The position numbers and the translations under genes are program-made. The notes beneath the pieces are model-generated. The model ran no database searches. It saw nothing but the letters and a program-made list of their open reading frames with translations, and was not told where the DNA came from. From Nereocystis luetkeana (taxonomy: Eukaryota > Sar > Phaeophyceae > Laminariales > Laminariaceae): a stretch of DNA of 64,000 bases. The DNA lies in NCBI GenBank assembly GCA_031213475.1, contig JARUPZ010000026.1:6493785-6557784 (forward strand), in the 5' to 3' direction. Positions 56,101 to 64,000 of this stretch are shown here, one piece after another (position 1 is the first letter of the stretch; each line of letters starts with the position of its first letter).

Positions 56101-56940
56101 ATGTCAGCGAAGGTGTCGAGAATGCGCGGAAAGGCTGCGCGAACTACAAGCAACTGCAAGCCTCTTTCACTCGGCGGGGCCGGAACCACTGCCAAGCCAT
56201 CCAGGCGGAAGAGCTGCGAGCACCCATCTTGTCCCAAGCAGCCGGCATTCTCGTGAGTGTGTGTGCACTGCTGCTGTTGTTTGGTGTCGGTGTTTGTATG
56301 GGTGGTGGTGTTGGTGGTGGTGGTATGGTGTGGTGTTGTCATCCCGCCGATACTTTCTAGGTTGTTCATGAAATGTCAAAACCAAAACAACCTTGATCCA
56401 CACTATATCATCTGCTGAAATGAACGTATTCTCATGACGACTCTTTGGTTTTTGCATGTGTGCATGTTGTTGCTTGGAAACCATACGCGTAACATCAGCA
56501 GCAACATCAGCACTCGCCTTTGCAGAGCAAGCGGGGAGAGAGCCTCTGCGCTGATGATGATGCTGCTTACTGCCTCACATCATTAGTCTACGTGGCATAC
56601 ATACCGTACCACACTCTCATAAATGCATCAACAGCATCGACCAAAATCGTTACCAGGTACCGTACGTATTTTTCGTTGTTTCCTTCTTTCCTGCTTGTGC
56701 TATGAAAATTGTGCTCGAACACAAGCAACGAAAGAACAGTCTGACTCTACGACGTAAACTGATTTCGTTGCCCTTGCCTCCCGCAGGTTCAACGGGTCGG
56801 GCGTCCGCTTTTGCGCGGAGCATCGGCTGGCAGGAATGGTGAACGTGAGGAACCGGCGCTGCGAGGGAGCGAGCTGCACCAAGGTGTGCACTATTAATAC
56901 AGCAGTACAACATGCACAGCAAGCGAACAGCGAGCTCTGA
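56101..56940 (+). CDS. EsV-1-7 repeat protein, two exons (56101-56252, 56787-56940)
   Basis: Exon 1, from the ATG at 56101, is basic (MSAKVSRMRGKAARTTSNCK) and ends KSCEHPSCPKQPAF. The donor GTGAGT follows at 56253, and the acceptor CCTTGCCTCCCGCAG ends at 56786. Exon 2 continues the same repeat with NGSGVRFCAEHRLAGMVNVR and starts the next with CEGASCTK. The joined repeat gives C-x4-C, 15 residues, C-x2-H, 12 residues, then C-x4-C, very close to the EsV-1-7 pattern (C-x4-C-x16-C-x2-H-x12). In brown algae this family includes the developmental regulator IMMEDIATE UPRIGHT; the biochemical role is unknown. Unspliced reading after CTK gives a stop at 56938-56940; a second donor (AAG|GTGTGC at 56884) could instead lead to further exons I cannot find. 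An upstream start at 55810 is possible. Only one full repeat is visible, so it could be a gene fragment. Confidence 0.7.
56253..56786 (+). other. Intron of the EsV-1-7 gene
   Basis: 534 bp with GTGAGT at the 5' side and a pyrimidine-rich CCTTGCCTCCCGCAG at the 3' side. It splits a codon after two bases and restores the Cys/His repeat precisely. Confidence 0.7.
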
Positions 56941-57412
56941 TACGTACTGAAAAAGCATACATCGCCATACATACCAGTTTGTTCATACCAATATTGCAGA
57001 ATCGCAGATCGGCGAAGAAATGAAAAACCGCACAAGAAAGCCTGCCGCTCTGTTGGTCAGGAGGAGTGCTCGTACGATATGAACTCACAAACGGTCCTTG
57101 CATCTACGACATTGTGGTACTACCTGTACGAAAACAAGTGGTTTTGCCTGTCAAAACCTTTCATCAATAGATACACGCGTCGGACAAAACCACGATCTAG
57201 ATCATTTAGTTTTTTTAGACCCTTTAACATGCTGTTATGAGATGCTGTGTAGGATATGTATTTGGACAGTTCTAAACCCAGAAACCGTGTTCTTTGTAGT
57301 GGATCATGCAAGTTATGCGGCTCCCACCCGGTAACATGAGCTATTTTGGATAATAGATCATACAGACCTGGAACCCATCTGCTCTGAAAGCTCTAGATGA
57401 TCAACCATTTTC
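56941..57412. other. No recognisable gene
   Basis: Short frames on both strands (57098-57334 plus, 57120-57311 minus) have no known motif. This is where a third EsV-1-7 exon would be expected if the gene continued, but I find no matching Cys/His spacing. Confidence 0.45.
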
Positions 57413-57505
57413 CGACTGCAGTCCCGTTTTGGGAACAAACCGGTCAAATTATAAGTACGAGGTATTAATAGTTTACTCCCATAACGGGACTGCCATACTC
57501 AAAGG
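57413..57505. mobile_element. Hairpin MITE, family H, copy 3
   Basis: GACTGCAGTCCCGTTTTGGG is mirrored by CCCATAACGGGACTGCCA, with GTATTAATAGT in the centre. The outer ends are diverged. Confidence 0.7.
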
Positions 57506-58186
57506 GAATCGATTATCTGTCCGAGGCGTGAAGTGTTTTCACCACAAGCACAGCGGCACCTGCGGGTGCGGTCGTTGTATGAGGCACCCGGCAGTATGTT
57601 TTTTTCCACTGCTGTACTCCTACTACACAGGATTACCCCGCGCCAAGGTTTCGTATGAGTGCGTTTTCATTTGGCATCAGATATCTACCATGGTATGAAT
57701 CAATAAGCGGATGCAACATGAAAAAAAAATGTCTCGCTTCGTGCGTGGATGACGAGCGTTTTGTATTGCCTGGTGCATCCTCTCTGGGAGTGTGGGGTGC
57801 GGTTGACGCAAGCAGGAAGGAGACAGCAGACAGGGTAGCAGGGTACCAGACCGACTTATAATAGTAGGTGGAACCTGTGTCTTTGCTACTCGTACCACTA
57901 ATTGCTGCGGCTGGCTGAAGGGGGCTTCTCGTTTTGCTTTTGCTGTGTCCTACGGCTTGCCTGCGCGTGGTGTTATTTCCTGATGTTCGTACGCGGTTCG
58001 TAGTCTTCCTCTGTTTATATTTGGTGGAATTGTTCCTTCTGCTTGTTTTTGTTTTGTACGAGTACCGGTATGCGATATCTCCTTCTGGGGGGCTTTTTTT
58101 TGTCCGATCAGTTCTTTTTTATTATTGTTTTTTTTTCTTTCTCTCCTTTTTTATACAAGTACGTATTAATAGTATATAATCTGTAT
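57506..58186. other. No recognisable gene
   Basis: A Cys/His-rich short stretch (CFHHKHSGTCGCGRCMRHP) at about 57531-57590 is open to 57698, but its spacing fits no family I know. The rest is T-rich from 58.0 kb. Confidence 0.4.
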
Positions 58187-58487
58187 GCCGTACCTGTCGT
58201 ATCCAGTTCGATGATATGGCATTGCAGTCTCCACACTGCTTTATCTATAACAACGCACCAGGTAGTACGAATCTCTGTGGTTGTGTGACCACAGAGTTTG
58301 TATCTATCATTATTATTAGTAATAGCATCAATAGCGTCCCTACTACGGTTGAAGATTTTGGCCACAGAGGTTGTATCAATTAATATTTTTAATAGTGTCT
58401 CTATTAATAGTGTCGAAGAATTGGCGCGGACACTGGTTGTGCTGGATGTCGACCGGTAGAAAGAACGGTTTCATGTGAAGAACATGC
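58187..58487 (+). repeat. Repeat family C, copy 1
   Basis: Runs from CCGTACCTGTCGTATCCAG to AAGAACGGTTTCATGTGAAG and contains CGGACACTGGTTGTGCTGGA. It shares order and spacing with 60306-60555 and with the reverse strand of 61428-61645. Confidence 0.75.
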
Positions 58488-59732
58488 ACATACATAAATA
58501 CATACATATCGATCTTCCTGTCGTAGAGCGCTGTTTTGTCAATAATGTACCACACCATAGAAGTCTCCGGATATATATATATATAATAGATACTCTCCTC
58601 TACAGAGTCCTGCCTGAGCCGCAGCGGCAATCGACCTCTCCGGCCGCCACCAATCGAAACGCAAGAAATACAATTATTGCTTCGTGCACGATTGAAGATA
58701 TATTATACCAGAACCTTGTTGCGTTTGGTCTTTTGACTCTCCCTCTGTGAGACGATGTGATGATGGATCAAAAGATAGAATAGAGAAATTTAAGGATATC
58801 ATAGCGTTCGTACCGGACGCTCATTCTGGTTAATTCATTTTGTCGCGTTTTTTTCCTTGTCACACAAGAGTATGTATACATGGAAGATGATACTCCGAAA
58901 GTTTTTAGTGTTTTTCTCTCGTTCGTCTTGAAAATAGTAAAGTTTTTGTATCATGTACCTGGTGGTACTCGTATCATTTATCATCATGACAACGGACATC
59001 AAGCTCGCACCCAGAATAAAATGAATTACAAGACATCAGGTGTGAGATCGAGGAATTCGTGGAAACTCATGCACGTATTGTGTAAGCTGTGTGTGATACT
59101 TCGATCGCGCGTACGACGTTCGTACGGTTTTTTAATGGCCTCACACGCAGGAAACACAAACTGACTACACTTGCTACGCAACGTCCAGACAACAAGCAAA
59201 GCCCAGACAGGCGTACGAGAAGTTATTGGGTGATATCATTCTGCACCTGATACTGTACCAGGCGTTTTGCACCGGCTCTCTCTAACCTCTAATCGATGAA
59301 CCTGGCGCCAGGTACGTACCTGTGGTACCTCTGGGAGTGAAGAGCGTTGAGTCCACACGTTCACACGCAAGTGGTGCGATCGTTTTCCAACGCTCGTTTT
59401 CGCAACAACGTTCAGGGGTGATGTGCTAAAAAAAGTCGAACATTATTCCACTACTACTCCTGTACCCATATATGTCAGGAGACAGCACTTTCACTCCTTG
59501 ACAGACAGCAATTTTGCCTTGACATACCTTAACCGGCACCGAACCACTGGGTACTAGTGTGGAACAAGCGGCCCTAAACCCTTGACAGCGCACGTTTTGC
59601 CTTGCTTGACATGTCTCCTGACATCTTGGCCTGTCTGACATCTTGGCCTGTACCAGGTACAGCAGTAGTTCCCGAAGGCTCTCCACCGGACCTTTCCGGA
59701 AACACCTTGTTCTGGTATTGGGCAAACCTTGA
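58488..59732. other. No recognisable gene
   Basis: Short CATA and AT runs occur at 58490-58505 and about 58570-58587. The frame 58880-59164 (94 residues) has no known motif. TTGACA/TGACATCTTGGCCTG words repeat at 59500-59655. TACC(A/T)GGTA-like palindromes lie near 58950, 59305 and 59650. Confidence 0.45.
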
Positions 59733-59828
59733 CCCTTTTTAGGACTGCAGTCTCTTTGTGGGGGCGTACTACTTAGATTTTGACTACCTTGTCCCTACAG
59801 CGGGGCTGCACAGCAGTCCTAAAAGGGT
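59733..59828. mobile_element. Hairpin MITE, family H, copy 4
   Basis: Arms CCCTTTTTAGGACTGCAGTC and CAGCAGTCCTAAAAGGG, with ACTACTTAGATTTTGACTA in the centre. Confidence 0.85.
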
Positions 59829-60125
59829 CCACCTTCCCGTTGTGGGAAAATCGGATGCTGGTCAAAAACGATCGCAGCCCTATAACACTCTTCATTGGGG
59901 TACAGCAGTATACTTATCCGTATCACGGCAATACGACATACATATATGTCTGTCTCTTATTTCCCGATCACAGAGTTGGTCGCAATAATCCGCACGGACA
60001 TTGGTGTTAATACTATTCATATTAATACCAGGTACCTGGTACTATTTTTGCATTTGTCGGGCGTGCCGTTGGGCGTGCTGGGTGTCGACGCGCCATTTTT
60101 TTTTTGGAAAGAACGGTTTAATTAA

Positions 60126-60214
60126 CCTTTTTGGGACTGCAGTCCCGTTTTTGGGACACACTACTCACAATTTGAGTTGTTTGTGTCCGAAACGGGACTG
60201 GCTGCAGTCCTGAA
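60126..60214. mobile_element. Hairpin MITE, family H, copy 5
   Basis: The left end is TTAACCTTTTTGGGACTGCA with TTAA abutting. The right arm is AACGGGACTGGCTGCAGTCC. Confidence 0.85.
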
Positions 60215-60305
60215 ATTATTTACTCTAACTAATAATACAAGTAGGTTGCATTGCGTACAGCGTACAACAGACGCTCGTAGTTGTTTTCGCTTTTCATAGA
60301 ATGTG

Positions 60306-60555
60306 AATGTCGTGCCCGTCGTATCCAGTATACTGTACCTGGTATAATGTCATGGCATTGCATTGTCCACTGACTATTAATAGTACCAGGTACCTGGTAC
60401 TCCATAACAATGTTCAAGGATCTCTCTTGCGTAGTTTTGTGACCACATAATTTTGTCAGTTGTATCCTCTCAAGGATTGAAGAATCGGCACGGACACTGG
60501 TTGTGCTGGATGTCGACGGGGAGAAAAAACGGTTTAATGTGGAGAACACACACAT
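60306..60555 (+). repeat. Repeat family C, copy 2
   Basis: Contains GTCGTGCCCGTCGTATCCAG, CATGGCATTGCATTG, TTTTGTGACCACA and CGGACACTGGTTGTGCTGGA in order. It also carries TACCAGGTACCTGGTA. Confidence 0.8.
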
Positions 60556-60580
60556 ACGACGTAAGTCGATCGTCCCGGTG

Positions 60581-60675
60581 CCTTTTTAGTTTAGGACCGC
60601 AGTCTCGTTTGTCGAGGACAAATCAGTCAAATTATAAGTAGTTTGTCCCCAAAACGGGACTGCAGTCCTGAAAGG
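60581..60675. mobile_element. Hairpin MITE, family H, copy 6
   Basis: TTTAGGACCGCAGTCTCGTT is mirrored by AAAACGGGACTGCAGTCCTG, with TCAAATTATAAGTAG in the centre. Confidence 0.9.
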
Positions 60676-61138
60676 TACCCTCTAATGCTGGTATCGAGTC
60701 GATTTCTTGAGTTCAAATCCCACTGCCATGGTGAGGTTTTATTTATTTTCAGCCATAAGAATAAAAAAGGGAACGACTGCTGCTGAGAGCGCGTGGCGTG
60801 GGCAGGCGCAACTCGACGCGAGTGAACGAGGGGAGAAAGGGCGTGAAGTCTTCCAGCGATAAAAATGAAGGCACCAGCCGTAGTGGGAAGGGGAGAGGAG
60901 AGCCTGCTATGTAACCCTGGATGTGAGTTACGATTATTTGTAAAAGGGAGACAAGAAGGGCGAAGATACGCAATGAATACCCGTAACAAGAAGAAATAAA
61001 TATGTACCAGGTAGCTACTGCTGTATATTCGTACGTACACAAAAGTAATCGTACGAGTATAATATCATGCACCAGCTACATTTTACGTACACGATGTTAT
61101 TGCGCAACAAAAACTATCTCATGTAAATATTAATATTA
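60676..61138. other. No recognisable gene
   Basis: No motif is seen. The minus-strand frame 60627-61040 overlaps MITE copy 6 and is not convincing. Confidence 0.5.
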
Positions 61139-61236
61139 CGGGGGACCATAGTAAATAGGACCAAACATTTTGGTAAAAAAACGGAAGTATGTAGGTTTTT
61201 GTATGTACCCTAGGTTCTATTTAATATGGTCCCCCG
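61139..61236. mobile_element. Small inverted-repeat element, 98 bp
   Basis: CGGGGGACCATAGTAAATAG at the left is mirrored by CTATTTAATATGGTCCCCCG at the right with two mismatches. The interior is short and T/A-rich. It is a single copy in this window and no target duplication is clear. Confidence 0.8.
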
Positions 61237-61427
61237 AAATAGTGGAAAGCGCGAGAGCGTCGTGAGTTATTAGCAACATTTGATGAAAATCGACCAGCAG
61301 TGGGAGTGCTGAACCCTACGCGAGACGGAAATGAAGGCACGTACAGGGGGGGGGGAGAAGGTATGACACCTGTGACCACGGCTTGTCCAGAATGTCGCTG
61401 AGGGGGAAAAATAAAACCTCCGACGTA

Positions 61428-61645
61428 TGTGTGTGTGTGTTCTTCACATTAAACCGTTCTTTCTACCCGTCGACATCCAGCACAACCAGTGTCCGTGCCG
61501 ATTCTTCCATCCTAGAAGAGATACAAGTTCTGTGGTCACAAAGCTACGCCACAGAGATACTACGTTGCCACGTGTGCAGTGTGAACTGCAGTGGGCAATG
61601 CAAAGCCATGTCATCATACTAGATACGACAGGCACGACATACGCA
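61428..61645 (-). repeat. Repeat family C, copy 3, inverted
   Basis: Contains ACCGTTCTTTCTACCCGTCG, CCAGCACAACCAGTGTCCG and TGTGGTCACAAAGC, the reverse complement of copies 1 and 2 in the expected order. Confidence 0.8.
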
Positions 61646-62155
61646 ATCTATGAAATAGTGAAACGAAAAGAAACAATCAAAGAGAAAACAAAAACAAGGT
61701 AGACAAGTCGAAAAAGAAAAAGAAGAAAAATGAAAGCAAAATCTAAGAGAAACAATCTGTCGTGCCCCCCCCCCCGCAGGCGAGGTAGCCTACACTTGAA
61801 AAAGAACGAGCTGGAAAAAAGAAGAAATAACAAAAAACACCACTGCTTGTGAACAGAGTAAGATGTATACGTAGTACGGGTTGAGCTGGAAAGTAAAGGT
61901 GGGGGATAAAATAACACCATCTGAAAACATAATGAGAACGCATGCGTGGGTGAGATTTTCGTTCTTTTTCTACCCATCGAAATATCATCAACTCAAAAGT
62001 ATGAAAAGCAAATAACCTGCTGTACGTACATTTGGTCGTAATAAGAACGCAAAGGCTCGTCACTTTTTGGGGGCTAAGAAACCCGGAACAAGAAAATCGT
62101 GCTCGACCACGAGCGCTACACCAAAGTCTGCCACTTTGGGCGGAAGTTGAAAGGA
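61646..62155. other. No recognisable gene
   Basis: Purine-rich at first, with a C-run at 61766-61776. Minus-strand frames here are Phe/Leu-rich by composition. Confidence 0.5.
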
Positions 62156-62231
62156 TCTTGTAGGGCCGCTGTCCCGTTTTGGGTACAAACTACTTGGAAT
62201 CTGAGTGGTTTGTCCCTTTAACGGGACTGCC
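62156..62231. mobile_element. Hairpin MITE, family H, copy 7
   Basis: AGGGCCGCTGTCCCGTTTTG is mirrored by TTTAACGGGACTGCC around ACTACTTGGAATCTGAGTGG. A separate half-unit (TGGAATTTGAGCGGTT) follows at about 62235-62250. Confidence 0.75.
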
Positions 62232-62273
62232 ACGTGGAATTTGAGCGGTTGCTACTCAAAATCCAAGTAGTAA

Positions 62274-62360
62274 ACTCAGGACGGCAGTCCGGTTTTGGGG
62301 ATAAACCACTCAAATTCTATTGAAGCAGTTTGTCTCCTAAACGGGACTGACTGCAGTACT
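62274..62360. mobile_element. Hairpin MITE, family H, copy 8
   Basis: TCAGGACGGCAGTCCGGTTT is mirrored by TAAACGGGACTGACTGCAGT around CTCAAATTCTATTGAAGCAG. Confidence 0.8.
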
Positions 62361-62666
62361 ACTAATAGAAGGGAACCGTATCAAGACCAAGCGGCCCTTT
62401 TGTTCACGCCCGGTACCTGGTTTACAATAAATAGTATTTGTACTCGCACTTTGTTCATGTCCAAAGTTGTTCGAGGATGGTGCCACAACGCGACTATCGA
62501 TACGGCTTGCTCAGGTTGTATTACCAGGTACCAGGTATTAATTAATACCTGGAACCCGATAGATGTGTCTTGCTCTTGGCGGGGCCATGCTGCTGTGGAT
62601 ACAGCACACACCCCTTGCCGTCCGTTACGTTTGGAGCCCCGATGCCCCGAGATAAAGCGACTAAAT
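62361..62666. other. No recognisable gene; paired palindromes
   Basis: TACCAGGTACCAGGTATTAA and its partner AATACCTGG at 62521-62552 form an extended inverted repeat around TTAATTAA. No gene is seen. Confidence 0.6.
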
Positions 62667-62756
62667 CCCTTGTAGGGCTGCAGTCCCGTTTTCGGGACAA
62701 ACCGCTCAGATTCTAAGTAGTGTGTCTCCACATCGGAACTGCAGTCCTGAAAGGGT
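62667..62756. mobile_element. Hairpin MITE, family H, copy 9
   Basis: CCCTTGTAGGGCTGCAGTCC is mirrored by GGAACTGCAGTCCTGAAAGGG, with CTCAGATTCTAAGTAG in the centre. Confidence 0.88.
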
Positions 62757-63034
62757 TGTGATAACTTTTGGTCCTATATGCATGTGCTCAACGTTGCCAT
62801 TTTAATACCCCGCTAGCCTTGTCGCCAAAATTCAGGGGATTCTTGACTGCTGCGTACTGCTGTGCACGAGTTGGAAGTACCCCGTCGACTATAAACATAT
62901 ATTTCATGCGTCGCTCGGCGTTTTGCACTCTCTCCCCGTTGTGGAGACCGTCAGCTCAGAAATATTCCTGGTCAGTGTGTTATCTCGCATGTAACACTAT
63001 TGATACGAGTATTATGTTGCTGCCCTTATATTAA

Positions 63035-63125
63035 CCCCTTGGAAGTTCTGCAGTCTCGTTTTGGGTACGAACCACTCATATTGTAAGTAGTTTGTCCCCC
63101 AAACGAGACTGCAGTACTAGAAGGA
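63035..63125. mobile_element. Hairpin MITE, family H, copy 10
   Basis: The left end is TTAACCCCTTGGAAGTTCTG with TTAA abutting. The right arm is AAACGAGACTGCAGTACTAG. Half of another copy (GTTTAGTCCCCAAACTGATG) lies at about 63408. Confidence 0.85.
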
Positions 63126-63189
63126 TCAACTCAGCGCCACAGCAGCAGTGTAGTCCGTGACTACGCAGTATACCGGGTGCTTGCTGCCC

Positions 63190-63276
63190 ATGTTATCCCG
63201 TATCCTTGAGGTGTACCTACCAGACATCGTCGAGGGGGAGAACGCGTTGATTGAGGTGCTTGAGGCTGCCGCGTAG
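63190..63276 (+). CDS. Possible short ORF or terminal exon, 28 codons
   Basis: The frame reads MLSRILEVYLPDIVEGENAL and ends at a TAG at 63274-63276. The sequence is amphipathic and protein-like with a balanced composition, unlike its surroundings, and could be the last exon of a gene (possible acceptor CAG near 63165). No family is recognised, and nothing upstream confirms a joined exon. Confidence 0.2.
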   Translation: MLSRILEVYLPDIVEGENALIEVLEAAA

Positions 63277-64000
63277 GCAAGGTACCCATTAACAGAATGA
63301 CGATCACCGTTGAGAGGAGACTTGCGGGCGGCGCCGTCTCATCTTTGGAGCTGTGGCATTCACGTCAATCGGTGCGCATGCGATGCATGCGCATAGGATA
63401 GTTACAGCAGTTTAGTCCCCAAACTGATGCTACAACAGTGGTAGCACTACAGGTGCACATCACACCATTCTGTCTCAAGCTATAAGCACCGATTGTATTG
63501 TGATATTAAATCAACACGGTAGTTATACTTCGGAACAGAGTGGTAGACATGGATACACTTGATATATGGTATCACGGCAGTATACCAAGTGCCAGTTACA
63601 TGCATGCATCCATACGCGCTCGTATTTCGTGTATCACGAGTACATCTGAACCATAAGTTGAAGATGGCTGCAGAGCGAGGTCGATAGTTGATATCGTGTG
63701 CACGTACTCCGGTAGTACTACAGAGCAGGGTTGTACAGAGCAGGGGAATAGTTATCACTAGGCAGCCGGAGCGTGGTGCGCGCCGGAGTACGTGCCGTAA
63801 GCGAGGTGGGCCCGCAGAGGGCCGCCGGGGGGGAGGGGGGGGGGGGCGGAGGCCACATTTTGTCAATATATAAACGCGTTTGTTATAACTCAAAATGTGC
63901 GTCCTAACCGCAAAAAAAAAAAGTTCAACTGAACTCCCCCAAAAATGGCATATTCTCTGGATCACAAAGTAATTTGGCGTACAAGTGTCCAACAGCATGG
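63277..64000. other. Unassigned DNA, with a G-run at 63827-63847
   Basis: No gene is supported. A G-rich, quadruplex-prone run follows a GGGCCC/GGGCC palindromic stretch near 63810. The minus-strand frame 63480-63998 crosses the G/C-run and has a Pro-rich artefact there. Confidence 0.5.

Noticed and set aside
55656..56369. 237-codon minus-strand frame over the EsV-1-7 gene
   Set aside because: The plus strand carries the conserved Cys/His repeat and splice sites. The minus frame has low-complexity His/Thr and no motif.
60705..60735. tRNA-like GAGTTCAAATCCCA
   Set aside because: The T-stem has a mismatch, no A-box or acceptor pairing was found upstream, and it directly abuts a MITE.

Overview
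The window looks like repeat-rich nuclear DNA from a eukaryotic alga, most likely a brown alga (Phaeophyceae) or another stramenopile. The best host marker is a spliced gene at 56101-56940. It encodes EsV-1-7-type cysteine/histidine repeats, a family greatly expanded in brown algae. The species call is an inference; no rRNA, tRNA or organellar gene is present to fix it. Almost everything else is mobile or repetitive DNA, mostly decayed.

Layout: 1-2.2 kb is G-run-rich non-coding DNA, then comes a 132-bp tandem array (2.2-2.86 kb). 3.1-8.1 kb is a decayed LTR retrotransposon on the minus strand: a very purine-rich 3' flank and an integrase scrap. 8.3-12 kb holds a small inverted-repeat element, a diverged 505-bp duplication and no recognisable gene. 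13.6-17.5 kb is a dead non-LTR retrotransposon (RT, zinc knuckle, probable restriction-like endonuclease). 18.3-20.8 kb is a broken Ty1/copia element. 21.6-22.7 kb is a short two-LTR (TRIM-like) element on the minus strand. 24.0-27.3 kb is a tandem array of about 1-kb non-coding units bounded by (CATA)n microsatellites. 31.2-31.9 kb is CAG-rich. 32.0-34.4 kb is an element with 320-bp terminal inverted repeats and a 64-bp minisatellite inside. 35.2-39.6 kb is a run of related LTRs with pyrimidine-rich internal remnants.

39.6-53.8 kb is the centrepiece: a 14.2-kb Ty3/gypsy element with two 273-bp LTRs, inserted cleanly into one of those older LTRs with a 4-5 bp target duplication. In order it encodes a Ser/Pro-rich ORF1, gag with a CCHC knuckle, a Pro-rich linker ORF, a NADAR (YbiA-like ADP-ribose/N-glycosidase) domain, protease, RT, RNase H, integrase, a chromodomain and a C-terminal tail. 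Several stops and frameshifts make it inactive as read. A NADAR domain lodged between gag and protease is the most unusual finding; it suggests a retroelement that once carried an enzyme able to act on ADP-ribosylated guanosine or a related nucleotide.

53.9-55.3 kb is a 698-bp tandem duplication. 55.3-64 kb contains the EsV-1-7 gene, then a dense field of hairpin MITEs (about ten copies in the window, seven after 57.4 kb) with TTAA at several ends, other small repeat families, and many copies of the palindrome TACC(A/T)GGTA.
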